Below the pieces are notes generated by a model. The model was given only the letters and a program-made list of their open reading frames with translations, made no database searches and was not told the origin of the DNA. Positions 1 to 9,154 of a DNA stretch of 64,000 bases are shown here, piece after piece. Both the position numbers and the translations under genes were made by a program. Source of the DNA: Streptococcus sp. DTU_2020_1001019_1_SI_AUS_MUR_006. GTDB lineage: Bacteria > Bacillota > Bacilli > Lactobacillales > Streptococcaceae. The stretch lies in assembly GCF_032340315.1 (NCBI RefSeq), contig NZ_CP135436.1, forward strand, positions 496,001 through 560,000. Direction: 5' to 3'. Position 1 is the first letter of the stretch, and each line of letters begins with the position of its first letter.

Positions 1-1
1 T

Positions 2-709
2 GGTTGGGATTCTAACTTGTTTGAGCTAGTCGAAGTGAGTGACCATGGTTTGACTCTTTACACAGAAAGAACAGATGGGACTGGAGGTTTCCCTGGAAAT
101 CTTAAGATCTGGATTAGCTACAACTTGGAAGAAAGTGGTGCCTACGAAGTTAGCTACAAGGTGACGACAGACCAGGATACCTTGGTCAATCCAACCAACC
201 ATAGCTATTTTAACCTGTCAGGCGATTTCACTCAGACTGTTGACCGCCATGTCTTCCAATTGAACACTGAAGGCATCTATCCAATCGCTCCAGACGGCGT
301 GCCAGCTAAAACACCGGATGCTAATCGTGATGTGGTCAAGCATATCTACAATGGAGCTTTGCTTAAGGATATTTTTGCAGACGAAGATGAACAAATCAAA
401 CTCGTATCTGGTTTGGACCATCCATTTGCTCTTCCTGCAGGACATGACAATGCTGGTTTCCTCTATGACCAAGGTTCAGGTCGCTTCCTGCTCTTCAAGA
501 CAGAGGCTCCTTGCTTTGTGGTCTACACAGCAAACTTTGTGGATGAGAGTGTCATCATCGCTGGTCAGTCAATGATTCAGCACAATGGGATTGCTCTTGA
601 AGCGCAAGCTTTACCAGATGCTATTCATAGCGACCTTAAAGACCAAGTCATCCTCAAAGCAGGTGAAACATTCACCAGCAAAACTCGTTATGAGCTTGTT
701 GTGAAATAA
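2..709 (+). CDS. galM: Aldose 1-epimerase (galactose mutarotase), 5'-partial
   Basis: This cytosolic enzyme interconverts alpha and beta anomers of galactose or glucose ahead of the Leloir pathway. The reading frame is open to the left edge of the window (codons for GWDSNLFELVEV), so the true start lies outside and an apparent TTG start at 17 is not the real one. The family hallmarks are present: NPTNHSYFNL, with the catalytic-region His, and EAQALPDAIH near the C-terminus, with the Glu expected to act as general base. About 235 residues of a usual 340 are visible. It is followed by a long decayed region and not by another gal gene, so its operon partners, if any, lie upstream. The family assignment is secure from the two motifs. 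Confidence 0.93.
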   Translation, partial: GWDSNLFELVEVSDHGLTLYTERTDGTGGFPGNLKIWISYNLEESGAYEVSYKVTTDQDTLVNPTNHSYFNLSGDFTQTVDRHVFQLNTEGIYPIAPDGVPAKTPDANRDVVKHIYNGALLKDIFADEDEQIKLVSGLDHPFALPAGHDNAGFLYDQGSGRFLLFKTEAPCFVVYTANFVDESVIIAGQSMIQHNGIALEAQALPDAIHSDLKDQVILKAGETFTSKTRYELVVK

Positions 710-1339
710 TGATTGTTTTCTGAGTAAACCTATACTTTAACCGTTAGTTATTTACTAGCTGTTAGAATCTAGGTTTTTTGATTCTTGAAAAATAAGGAAA
801 TAATCTCAAGTTTAGAAGATAATTCTATATATCAAATATTCTTACTGAATAAAGATGATTGACTTATATTGATAGTTGAATGTGTCAATAATATCTAATA
901 GATATATTTATATGATAGCTCTTTTGCTAAAAATAATGTATAATTAAAATGGAATAAATCTAGACTTTTGACTAAAAAATACTAGATTTTCATAAAGATT
1001 TTTTTGGGAAAACTCTCTATAGAGACTCGTGTTCTTGGTCAAAGTTATAAGGGGAAGATTAGCAATGGTATCAGTATCTGGAAAATTCTGTATATTTTCA
1101 CATAAAAATAAGCAACATCAGCGCTTTTTTCAACTTTTACCCGATGGTCAAATCAAGGATATTGGTGGAACCGGTCAGAGGAGTTGACTACTGAGAGGCT
1201 GGATAAAATCATGAGTAAAGATATCTCAGCTTTCATCAGAGAATTTTTCCGCAAACTATAGAAAGCTAGTAGTGAATTGGGAATCCTACTGAAGAACCGT
1301 TTTTCATAACTTTGGAAAAGTATAAAGAGAAATATAAAA
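710..1339. other. Decayed intergenic DNA with no intact gene
   Basis: No credible intact ORF is present on either strand. A consensus TATAAT lies at 939-944. From about 1160 to 1260 an open stretch in one frame reads like the C-terminus of a protein (ending AFIREFFRKL, then a stop), but nothing upstream remains in frame. I read this as the remains of genes lost at the edge of the glycosyltransferase island. I cannot name the lost protein. Confidence 0.5.
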
Positions 1340-1560
1340 ATGACAGAAAAATTAGTATAATTGTATCAGTTTACAACGTTGAAAACTACTTACGACAATG
1401 TCTAGATAGTATTCTCAATCAAACCTATCAAGATCTAGGGAAAAACTGTGCTGCCCTTAGATATTGTAGCCCATCAAGCAGAACTCTTTGATAAAGTAAT
1501 CGCCCATGAAGAACCTCAAAAATGGTAGATGAAATTCGACAGATTTTATTAGTTAATAGA
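1340..1560 (+). pseudogene. Remnant of a family 2 glycosyltransferase (N-terminus only)
   Basis: Codons from 1351 give ISIIVSVYNVENYLRQCLDS and then ILNQTYQDL, the classic N-terminal strand and helix of GT2 enzymes. A plausible ATG at 1340 is one base out of frame: the A-run after the third codon appears to have lost one A, so translation from it stops after five residues. After NQTYQDL the homology ends abruptly and later frames are broken by stops. The fragment closely resembles the start of the GT2 gene near 5.9 kb. It is therefore probably the stump of a duplicated GT2 gene removed by deletion. Confidence 0.75.
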
Positions 1561-1596
1561 AAAAGAAAATAAACGTTAGATAAAAGGGATTGAAAA

Positions 1597-2805
1597 ATGA
1601 AGAAAGCAATCGTACTTGGAGCAGATAATGGATATATGGATAAGGTGGAAACTACTATCAAGTCTGTTTGTGCTTATAACGATAATATAAAATTTTATGT
1701 TTTTAATGACGATCTACCTTCGGAATGGTTTCGTATTATGAATCAGCGATTGAAAGCTATTCATTCAGAAATTGTAAATGTAAAGATTTCTAATAATCAT
1801 CTCCGAAAATATCGTTTACCAACGGCGCATTTATCATACGCAGCTTATTTTCGCTTTTTTATTCCAGACATACTGAAGGAAGATAAGGTTTTATATCTTG
1901 ATTCGGATATTATTGTCAATGGAGATTTAACACCCCTTTTTGCAATAGATCTAGGTGATGGCCCAGTCGCAGCAGTTAGAGATGAATTGCAGCAAACAAA
2001 TTTCAATTCAGGCGTTTTATTGATAAATAATGCCCATTGGAGAGAGCATGCGATTTCAACAAAATTGTTTGAATTAGCAGATCAGTACCATGAAGTTGAG
2101 TTTGGTGATCAAGGAATTTTAAACCGATTTTTTGTAGGGCAATGGAAAGAGCTAGACGTCAATTACAATTTTATGGTTGGAATGGATACTATTGCGACAC
2201 GTTTTCAAAAAGATGAATGGTATGTAAAAGCGAATCAATATGAATCAGAGGTTTCTGTTATTCATTATACAGACGAAAAACCATGGTCAGCTGTATATAA
2301 TAATCGCTTGGGAGATAAGTGGTGGTTCTTCTATGCTTTAGATTGGTCAGATATTATCTTACGGAAAGAGATTATCAAACATGGTTTAGATGAGCTTACA
2401 GAAAAAGAAAAATATCATACTGCAATCTTTACAAATGCTTGCGAGATGGAGCACTTGGAGTTTTTGATAAAAGCACTACCTGAGGTTCATTTTCATATTT
2501 TGGCTCATACAACTTTTGCCTCCCAAGTGGTCGATTTACAACGATATTTAAATGTGTCCATTTATCCACAGTTCAATCCTTATAATTTTGAAAATGTTCT
2601 TAGCAAAATCGATTTTTATTTGGATATCAATCATTTTAACGAAATTATGAATATCACTCAGGAGATTCATAAATTAGGGAAACCGATCTTTGCTTTTGAT
2701 AATACCAGTAAGGACCCAACAGGAGGAAGTCAGATTTTTTCTTCACAAACTCCTGAAGCGATGGTAGTGGCGATTAAAGCTTACCTCAATTCGTTAGATA
2801 AATGA
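1597..2805 (+). CDS. GT8 glycosyltransferase with a GtfB-like C-terminal domain
   Basis: The N-terminal ~265 residues form a GT8 fold that transfers a sugar from a nucleotide donor. LYLDSDIIV at about residues 98-106 contains the metal-binding DxD motif, preceded by AAYFRFFIP, and FGDQGILNRFF and VIHYTDEKPW are further GT8 landmarks. The last ~130 residues are not part of a minimal GT8 enzyme. They resemble the C-terminus of the GtfB-like protein encoded 2 kb downstream (LEFLIKALPEVHFHI against IEVLVSALPNFEFHI; FYLDINHFNEIM against IYLDISHAQEIL). The start has an AAAGGGA ribosome site. Such GT8 enzymes often extend O-glycans on serine-rich repeat adhesins. That role is inferred here, because no adhesin gene is visible. 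Confidence 0.82.
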   Translation: MKKAIVLGADNGYMDKVETTIKSVCAYNDNIKFYVFNDDLPSEWFRIMNQRLKAIHSEIVNVKISNNHLRKYRLPTAHLSYAAYFRFFIPDILKEDKVLYLDSDIIVNGDLTPLFAIDLGDGPVAAVRDELQQTNFNSGVLLINNAHWREHAISTKLFELADQYHEVEFGDQGILNRFFVGQWKELDVNYNFMVGMDTIATRFQKDEWYVKANQYESEVSVIHYTDEKPWSAVYNNRLGDKWWFFYALDWSDIILRKEIIKHGLDELTEKEKYHTAIFTNACEMEHLEFLIKALPEVHFHILAHTTFASQVVDLQRYLNVSIYPQFNPYNFENVLSKIDFYLDINHFNEIMNITQEIHKLGKPIFAFDNTSKDPTGGSQIFSSQTPEAMVVAIKAYLNSLDK

Positions 2806-2903
2806 GAAAGTTTTAGTAGATAATCTAATCATTCGCTAGTTCACTTCTTTTATGGAGTCCATGCTTTGATGCTTGTGATTAGAGTTTAGTTTGGAGTTAA
2901 AGA

Positions 2904-4391
2904 ATGCTTTACACTTTTAATCTTATGGTGGGTTTAGAACCAAATGGTGTAGATGTTGCTCAAGCATATCGTGGGAAGGTTTTTCGCGACTTGGACCTTC
3001 CTGCCAGTTTTGTTTTTACACAGGTCCCTCCTCGATTTAAATGGGACTATTACCTTTCTTTGGGTCATCTTGAGGAAGAAATCCTATTAGCACATATGTT
3101 GTTGACAGATCAGCGTGATATGAGCTTGGGGATCCGTATAGATGATATGAAGCAGCTCTTACACCTGACTGCTGAATATAAGGAAAATAATTGTGAAGTG
3201 ATTTTTCAAGAACAAGATGGTGTGACTACCATTCTACATAAAAACAGTCTAAAACCGGATTATGTGGATTATGTAGATTATTATGTATTTGGTCGTTTAC
3301 TTCGTAGAGAACATTATGGTAAGAAAAAGCTGTTCACAGAATTTTTTACAGCAGTGGATGCTGGATTTGGTATAGTAGCTAGAGTTGTTCGCCGACTGTT
3401 TCATAATAGAGATGGTTCCATAGCCTTTGAAGAGATTAAGAAAGAACCAGGTGAGGATACTGAAGCAGTTTATCGGTGTGGATCGGAGTGGTTCTATAGT
3501 GAGTCTGAATTTTTAGAGCGAGCCTTATCAGAGTTGCAGTTTAGTAAAGAGGATCATGTATTTATTGATCGTCTAGAGAATCTTCCCTTCACATCACCTC
3601 TTTTACGTTTAAAAGGAGAAGCAAGATTATCCTGTGTTGTGCACTCTATTCATTATTGGGGAGATCAGATCAATTCTGAATACTATCACCTTTTTCAATA
3701 TGCCGAGGAATTTGATGATATTTTAGTATCAACGCAATCACAGAAGGATGAATTGGAAAAACATTTAGCATTACTAGGGAAAACTGGTCAAGTTCGCGTT
3801 CTTCCAGTAGCTGCCCTAGAACAGTTGCAATTAGCTGATGAACGAAAACCTTATTCTGTGATGATTGCCGTGCGGTTTGAACGCCGAAAACGGTTAGACT
3901 TAGCAATCAAAGCCATCGTTGCTTTTCATGAAATTTTTCCAGACGTCAACTTAGATATCTATGGGCAAGGGATGCTATGGCAGGATATTGAAGCAGAGAT
4001 TGCCAATCTAGGAGCACAAAATTATATCCATCTTAAGGGGCATCAGACAATTTCAAACCGTTTCAAAGAGTATGAACTTTATTTGGCTACCTCGGAATGG
4101 GAAACTTTTGGTATAACTTTATTAGAAGCAATTGGTTCTGGACAAGCTCTTGTTGGTTTAGATGTACCATATGGAAATCAGACCTTTATTCAAGAGGGTA
4201 AAAATGGTTATTTAGTTCCTTTTGCTGCTCGTTCGGATGAGGAAATTGTGGTTGATTTAACAAAAGCTTTAGAGAAAGCCTTCAAACAAATCAAACAGCT
4301 GAGGGAAGGATCTTACCGCTTGGCTGAAGAATATTTATCAGACCGCATAATAAAACAATGGTATGAATTTTTGACTAGAGAATGGAAATAA
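2904..4391 (+). CDS. gtfA: GtfA-like glycosyltransferase (accessory Sec O-GlcNAc transferase family)
   Basis: At 495 residues it matches the usual length of GtfA, the catalytic half of the GtfA-GtfB complex that adds the first GlcNAc to Ser/Thr of serine-rich repeat proteins in the cytoplasm. The N-terminus (GLEPNGVDVAQAYRGKVFRD) matches the GtfA start, and the middle has the extra beta-sheet insertion typical of this family. The GT-B catalytic C-terminus shows VRFERRKRLDLAIKAI, DIYGQG and WETFGITLLEAIGSGQALVGLD, followed by PYGNQTFIQEGKNGYLV, a GtfA/GT4 donor-site signature. A gtfB-like gene follows after 7 bp, so the two are almost certainly cotranscribed. No secA2, secY2 or adhesin gene is in the window, so the target protein is unknown. 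Confidence 0.85.
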   Translation: MLYTFNLMVGLEPNGVDVAQAYRGKVFRDLDLPASFVFTQVPPRFKWDYYLSLGHLEEEILLAHMLLTDQRDMSLGIRIDDMKQLLHLTAEYKENNCEVIFQEQDGVTTILHKNSLKPDYVDYVDYYVFGRLLRREHYGKKKLFTEFFTAVDAGFGIVARVVRRLFHNRDGSIAFEEIKKEPGEDTEAVYRCGSEWFYSESEFLERALSELQFSKEDHVFIDRLENLPFTSPLLRLKGEARLSCVVHSIHYWGDQINSEYYHLFQYAEEFDDILVSTQSQKDELEKHLALLGKTGQVRVLPVAALEQLQLADERKPYSVMIAVRFERRKRLDLAIKAIVAFHEIFPDVNLDIYGQGMLWQDIEAEIANLGAQNYIHLKGHQTISNRFKEYELYLATSEWETFGITLLEAIGSGQALVGLDVPYGNQTFIQEGKNGYLVPFAARSDEEIVVDLTKALEKAFKQIKQLREGSYRLAEEYLSDRIIKQWYEFLTREWK

Positions 4392-4398
4392 AAAAGAA

Positions 4399-5619
4399 AT
4401 GATGTATTATTATCTGACAAGGGAATGGTCTTCAGATGACGATCGCCTAAAAAAAGATTTAGAACTTATGGGGAAGAATCTGAAATCATTAACGATTAAC
4501 AATATTTTTACTAGTTTTTTTTCTAATCATGAAAGTTCAAATCCCTTACACATGACTCAACTTCCCTTACCTCGATTTTGGGAGGTTCTTTCTACAGGTG
4601 ATATCGTAGCGGAAGGAAATAAAAAAGGGAAGATTTACTGCTATCCTCAGTGGCCACAAATGGTGGAGGTAGTCGAATGGTATGATAACAAAGGTATTTG
4701 TTGTGCAAAAGATCATTATGATTTATCGGGAACTTGTTTTCAGAGAGAAATTTGGAGTGGTGGAAAAAAAGAGATAGACATTTATGGTCAGGAAAATCAA
4801 GAGCAACTCTATCTTTTTTCATCTCATAATCGTGCACTTTATCGAGAAGCAAACGGTCGGGAACAGGGCCTTTCTTCAATTGATGAAGCAAGAAAACTGA
4901 TTTTAGATAAACAATTATCTACATGTGATTGTTTAGTATTATCAGATATAAACTTGCTTAGGGATATGCCTAACCTCTCATCTAATCAGATAATGTTTTA
5001 TATAAGAGAAGAGTTATCTGTCGAAGATATTTCGTATTTAAAAGATCGTTGTGGGAAACTACTGACTCGAGATTTGAAATTAAAGACAGACAATATGAAT
5101 CTTCCCCTGATTTATCTACCAACGTTTCTTGGGGCCTTTAGGGAGTTTCGCCCGCATATTTTAATTTTGACAGATACGCAAGAACTAGAGCAAATTGAAG
5201 TCCTTGTATCTGCCCTACCGAATTTTGAATTTCATATTGCTGCGCTAACAGTAATGGGAGGGCGTTTATTAGATTTGGATTGTCATGCAAATGTTCATCT
5301 CTACCCAGGCCTGTCTAGAGAGATATATGAGAAACTTTTACAAACGTGTAGCATTTATCTGGATATTTCTCATGCGCAGGAAATACTTGATGGTAGCCGT
5401 ACAGCTCTTGAAAATGGCATGGTCCTTTATGCTTTTAAGGACACGTGTCACCAACCAGAGTTTTATGTTACTGACCATGTGTTTCCAAGGGATGGTGTAG
5501 CAGAGATGATTGACGAATTATCTCAACTTGTAAATCCAGAAAAATATCAATCTGCTTATGATAAACAAAAGATGAATCCGTACTTAGTGACCAGGGAAGA
5601 GTTGAAGTTACTTTTTTAA
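4399..5619 (+). CDS. gtfB: GtfB-like glycosyltransferase-stabilising partner
   Basis: This 406-residue protein has the organisation of GtfB (Gtf2), the non-catalytic partner that binds the acceptor protein and stabilises GtfA. The C-terminal third carries the best matches: FEFHIAALTVMGGRLLDLD, HLYPGLSREIYEKLL and CSIYLDISHAQEIL, which correspond to the FNIAALTEM...YLDIN blocks of GtfB. The N-terminal half is divergent. It starts 7 bp after gtfA and its ribosome site lies inside the end of that gene, which suggests translational coupling. It is slightly shorter than typical GtfB (about 440). The family call is good, but activity on a particular adhesin is inference. Confidence 0.8.
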   Translation: MMYYYLTREWSSDDDRLKKDLELMGKNLKSLTINNIFTSFFSNHESSNPLHMTQLPLPRFWEVLSTGDIVAEGNKKGKIYCYPQWPQMVEVVEWYDNKGICCAKDHYDLSGTCFQREIWSGGKKEIDIYGQENQEQLYLFSSHNRALYREANGREQGLSSIDEARKLILDKQLSTCDCLVLSDINLLRDMPNLSSNQIMFYIREELSVEDISYLKDRCGKLLTRDLKLKTDNMNLPLIYLPTFLGAFREFRPHILILTDTQELEQIEVLVSALPNFEFHIAALTVMGGRLLDLDCHANVHLYPGLSREIYEKLLQTCSIYLDISHAQEILDGSRTALENGMVLYAFKDTCHQPEFYVTDHVFPRDGVAEMIDELSQLVNPEKYQSAYDKQKMNPYLVTREELKLLF

Positions 5620-5889
5620 ATAACGGATAAATAAGGGAAGTGTCGTGAAAGCTTTAGAATAGATCTTCCTAGATAAAGATAACAATAACTATATAGCGTT
5701 TAGCTTAGTATTTCACTTGCTGACAATTTGTATTTCAATCATCAACTTAGTATGGAGAAATATAATCAAGAGTTTGTGGCTAAGAGGATATGATTGTATC
5801 GATTCAGAAATATTTGAAGAAACTAGACTAAAAATTGAGTAAAGAAAGAAATAAAAATAGAAAAAATAAGTGTTATCGTCCCTGTTTAT

Positions 5890-6735
5890 ATGTCAGAGGC
5901 TTATCTTGAAAAATGTTTAGATAGCATTCTTCAACAAACTTATCAAAATCTTGAAGTTATTTTAATCAATGATGGTTCAACAGATGGTTCGGCAGCTATT
6001 TGTCAACGATATAAAAATCAAGATGCGCGTGTTAAAGTTTACCATAAGCCAAATGGAGGAGTTGCTTCCAGTCGCAATCGTGCTTTGGAAGCTGTGACAG
6101 GTGATTACATTGTCTTTGTGGATAATGATGATTGGCTAGAGTTAGACCATATCCAAAGCCTTTATGATTTATTGAAAAAAACGGATGCAGATATTACAAT
6201 TGGTAATTTCACTCAGTTTATTGAAGATCAGGGGAGTTTTTTAATCCATGTAGGTGCAGATAACTATTTTGAACAAGTGTACAGTCCTTTTGATTGGTTC
6301 TATCATCAATATGACGGAAAGTATAATCTTAGTCAATGTTTTACAGTTCCGTGGGCAAAACTCTATAAAGCAGAGCTTTTCAAAGACATTGTCTATCCAA
6401 CGGATCAGAAGGTAGAGGACGATTATACGACCTATAAGGTTTACCTTCAAGCAGATAAGATAGCCTATATGAATAAAGCCATTTATATTCATAGAAAACG
6501 CTCTACAAGTGTGACTAGAACAGTTAATCTTGCAGATGTTTATCCTTTAAAGAGTATTGAAGAGCGTCTGACTATTTTGAATCTGATTGGGGCACCTCAG
6601 GAGTTGTTGGATAAGGAAATTCAGGCTTATAAATGGCGATTATCCATTCATGAAGAAGAATCATTGAAACGCGGAGATATGGAAGCTTATCAACAGATTT
6701 TGGTGAAAAAAGCTATTGAGACCAAGCGTCGGTGA
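5890..6735 (+). CDS. GT2 glycosyltransferase with a damaged or non-ATG start
   Basis: This GT2 enzyme has VILINDGSTDGSAAI and FVDNDDWLE, the two acidic nucleotide-sugar and metal-binding motifs, and GGVASSRNRAL. The frame is open upstream to a stop at 5836-5838, and the missing first strand (KIEKISVIVPVYMSEAYLEK) is encoded at 5854-5913. Where the start is expected the codon is ATA (5851-5853), not ATG. The first ATG, at 5890, would begin at MSEAYLEK and delete the strand that builds the nucleotide pocket. The gene is therefore either started at a non-standard codon or crippled by a start mutation. It is the last gene of the glycosyltransferase island and ends before a bidirectional terminator. 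Confidence 0.75.
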   Translation: MSEAYLEKCLDSILQQTYQNLEVILINDGSTDGSAAICQRYKNQDARVKVYHKPNGGVASSRNRALEAVTGDYIVFVDNDDWLELDHIQSLYDLLKKTDADITIGNFTQFIEDQGSFLIHVGADNYFEQVYSPFDWFYHQYDGKYNLSQCFTVPWAKLYKAELFKDIVYPTDQKVEDDYTTYKVYLQADKIAYMNKAIYIHRKRSTSVTRTVNLADVYPLKSIEERLTILNLIGAPQELLDKEIQAYKWRLSIHEEESLKRGDMEAYQQILVKKAIETKRR

Positions 6736-6802
6736 GAGCGATAGGATTTATAGACTAGTTGATTAAAGAAAAATAATTAGTACAACTTATTGTAAAATAA
6801 AA

Positions 6803-6840
6803 AAATTCTCTGAAGTCATTTGATTTCAGAGAATTTTTTC
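6803..6840. terminator. Bidirectional Rho-independent terminator
   Basis: A perfect 12-bp stem (6803-6814 with 6825-6836) and a 10-base loop are flanked by A-run and T-run on the two sides. It separates the convergent GT2 gene and rnjA. Confidence 0.9.
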
Positions 6841-8520
6841 TTATTCTTCATCTGGTGTGAGAATCATCGGAATGATGATTGGTTCACGTTCAGTATTTTC
6901 GTAAAGGAATGGTCGAATAGCGTTTACGATGGCGCCATTGACAGATTGGATGCTGGCATCTTTGTTTTTCAATGCGATACGAATAGCATTGAAAAGGATA
7001 CGTTGGCTTTGGCGAATCAAGTCGCCAGACTCTCTCATGTAGACAAATCCACGGCTGAGAATATCTGGTCCAGATAGAATCATCTGAGACTTGAAGTCAA
7101 CGGTTGCGACAGCTAGAACGACACCGTCTTCAGATAAATCACGACGATCTTTGAGGACAGCAGCGCCGATTTCACCGATACGATTTCCATCGACATAGAT
7201 ATCCTGAGCGTTGAAATGACCAGCGATGCGGGCAGAATTTGCAGTGAGGGCAAGCACATCACCATTGCTCATGATAAAGATATTGTCCTTCTCTACGCCA
7301 GTATCCACCGCTAGCCCAGCGTGAACTTTCTGCATGCGGTATTCACCGTGAACAGGCATGAAGTATTTTGGCTTAATCAAGCGGAGCATAAGTTTTTGCT
7401 CTTGCTGACCACCGTGTCCAGATGTATGGATGTTGTTAATCTTACCATGGATTACTTCAACACCAGCTTCAGAAATGATGTTAATCAATTTGTTAACGCT
7501 AGTGGTGTTTCCTGGAATTGGACTAGATGAGAAGATAACAGTATCGCCAGGTTGGAGTTGCACTTGACGGTGGGTTCCGTTGGCGATACGAGAGAGGGCT
7601 GCCATAGGCTCGCCTTGACTACCTGTACAGAGGATCAGAATTTCTCCTGCAGGGTAGTCTTTGATTTCATTTGGCTCGATAAAGGTTCCCTTAGGAGCTT
7701 TTATGTAACCAAGCTCAATTCCGTTGACAATGGCCTTTTCCATAGAACGACCAAAGACAGCGATTTTACGCCCAGTCTTAACAGCAGCTTCCGTTGCTTG
7801 TTGGAGACGGAAGATATTTGAGGCAAAGGATGCAAAGATGATACGTCCCTCGATACCTTGGATGATCTTCATGATTGACTGGCCGACAACCTTTTCAGAG
7901 TTTGTAAAGGTTGGCACTTCAGCATTGGTCGAGTCAGAGAGTAAGCAAAGCACTCCGTCTTCACCTAGGGCTGCCATACGGTGCAAGTCTGCAGGTTCCC
8001 CAACTGGTGTAAAGTCAAACTTGAAGTCTCCCGTACAAACGATTTTCCCTTGAGGTGTATGGATGACGATTCCCAATGGCTCTGGAATCGAGTGGGTTGT
8101 TCTAAAGAAAGTTGCTTTAAGATTTTTAAAGGTCAACTCCGTGTTGTGGTTGATTTCGTGAAGTGTAGCATTGCGCAAAAGTCCATGCTCTTCGAGTTTG
8201 CCACGGATTAAGGCAAGAGCCAGTGGACCTGCATAGATAGGGATATTTGCTTGCTTGAGCAAGAAAGGAATCCCACCAATATGGTCCTCGTGTCCGTGTG
8301 TAATCAAGAGAGCCTTGACGCGGTCGATATTTTCGACAATGTAAGAGTAATCAGGGATAACGTAGTCGATACCAAGCAAGTCATCTTCTGGGAATTTAAT
8401 CCCTGCATCAACGATGATGATTTCGTCTTGATATTCGATACCATATGTGTTTTTTCCGATTTCTCCTAGACCACCAATGGCAAAAACGCCGACTTCTTCT
8501 GGTTTAAGAGTGTAGGCCAT
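6841..8520 (-). CDS. rnjA: Ribonuclease J1
   Basis: RNase J1 is a metallo-beta-lactamase/beta-CASP nuclease with endonuclease and 5'-3' exonuclease activity, central to mRNA decay and RNA maturation in Gram-positive bacteria. The 559-residue length is typical. The zinc motif HGHEDH is at residues 75-80 ([14 protein letters not shown]), the beta-CASP domain contains [12 protein letters not shown] and [17 protein letters not shown], and the late VHGEYRM and HTSGHGG motifs complete the metal site. It lies 1 bp downstream of rpoY and shares its promoter, the conserved arrangement in streptococci. Confidence 0.96.
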   Translation of the reverse strand: MAYTLKPEEVGVFAIGGLGEIGKNTYGIEYQDEIIIVDAGIKFPEDDLLGIDYVIPDYSYIVENIDRVKALLITHGHEDHIGGIPFLLKQANIPIYAGPLALALIRGKLEEHGLLRNATLHEINHNTELTFKNLKATFFRTTHSIPEPLGIVIHTPQGKIVCTGDFKFDFTPVGEPADLHRMAALGEDGVLCLLSDSTNAEVPTFTNSEKVVGQSIMKIIQGIEGRIIFASFASNIFRLQQATEAAVKTGRKIAVFGRSMEKAIVNGIELGYIKAPKGTFIEPNEIKDYPAGEILILCTGSQGEPMAALSRIANGTHRQVQLQPGDTVIFSSSPIPGNTTSVNKLINIISEAGVEVIHGKINNIHTSGHGGQQEQKLMLRLIKPKYFMPVHGEYRMQKVHAGLAVDTGVEKDNIFIMSNGDVLALTANSARIAGHFNAQDIYVDGNRIGEIGAAVLKDRRDLSEDGVVLAVATVDFKSQMILSGPDILSRGFVYMRESGDLIRQSQRILFNAIRIALKNKDASIQSVNGAIVNAIRPFLYENTEREPIIIPMILTPDEE

Positions 8521-8521
8521 A

Positions 8522-8755
8522 TTAGAACTCCGTAATTTCGAATGCGCCAGTTTCTTTTTCGTAGTCTAGCAATTTGTCAGACAAGAGTTCGATATACTCG
8601 ATATTATATTCTGGACGATTTTCTTCGACAAGCTGGCGGGCAGCGATACGTCCTTCAAGTTCTGAATTAGCATCGATGTCCAAGTAGAGTGAGCGTGTTG
8701 TTTCACGACGTGGGCTACGGTCTTTTGTTTCTTGATAAAAAACTTTGTAAATCAT
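8522..8755 (-). CDS. rpoY: RNA polymerase epsilon subunit (DUF1447)
   Basis: RpoY is a small auxiliary subunit of Firmicute RNA polymerase. I chose the ATG that gives [18 protein letters not shown] (77 residues), because an AAAGGA ribosome site precedes it at the right distance. The longer upstream alternative lacks one and adds 12 atypical residues. The [15 protein letters not shown] block and the acidic C-terminus are characteristic. The gene directly precedes rnjA, its standard neighbour. Confidence 0.93.
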   Translation of the reverse strand: MIYKVFYQETKDRSPRRETTRSLYLDIDANSELEGRIAARQLVEENRPEYNIEYIELLSDKLLDYEKETGAFEITEF

Positions 8756-8868
8756 ATGTTTCCTTTCTGCTTTCAGGTCAGCTATATTCAAAAATGCTCA
8801 GTTTGAAGCTGGTTTGATTCCAGTTCATTTTTTGTCTTTATTGACCTTGATTCGTTACAATTATCTCA

Positions 8869-8897
8869 ATTATAACATAAAAAGGGGAATTAGTAAA
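8869..8897 (-). promoter_or_regulatory. Promoter of rpoY-rnjA
   Basis: On the minus strand an extended -10 (TGTTATAAT; hexamer at 8869-8874) lies 17 bp from a weak -35 (TTTACT, 8892-8897). The transcript would have a leader of about 105 nt. Confidence 0.6.
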
Positions 8898-8956
8898 AGC
8901 AGGAAACATGAAAGTAAGGAGCTTGAAATGGGTTTCATTTTACCTTGTATAAGTAT

Positions 8957-8985
8957 TTGAAGCCATCAGATGCAAGTGCTATAAT
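8957..8985 (+). promoter_or_regulatory. Promoter of the two small membrane-peptide genes
   Basis: TTGAAG (8957-8962) is separated by 17 bp from a consensus TATAAT (8980-8985), upstream of the small ORFs at 9028 and 9155. Confidence 0.7.
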
Positions 8986-9027
8986 AAAGTTAGAAAAGAG
9001 GTTTTTCTTGATTAAGGAGGACTAGCT

Positions 9028-9108
9028 ATGCTTGATTTTATGTTTCACCTATTTGGATGGAAATTCTACATACTGCTACAACTGTTTGTGATCCTTTTCG
9101 TTAGATGA
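9028..9108 (+). CDS. 26-residue hydrophobic peptide of unknown function
   Basis: This short ORF begins MLDFMFHLFGWKFYILLQLF and ends in VILFVR. It has a near-perfect ribosome site (AAGGAGG, 9013-9019) at good spacing and a strong promoter just upstream. It is one hydrophobic segment with a single basic residue at the end, so it could be a single-pass membrane peptide. A second small membrane protein follows with its own strong ribosome site. I do not recognise the family. The translation signals are better than chance would give for so short an ORF. Confidence 0.5.
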   Translation: MLDFMFHLFGWKFYILLQLFVILFVR

Positions 9109-9154
9109 TGATTTTGAAATATTTGCCTTTAGAATTGGAGAAAGGAGGCTCTCT

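Noticed and set aside
17..709. Full-length galM starting at TTG 17
   Set aside because: The frame is open to the window edge, and the protein would lack about 100 N-terminal residues of the family.
7724..8053. A 109-codon plus-strand ORF
   Set aside because: It lies wholly inside rnjA on the other strand and has no ribosome site.
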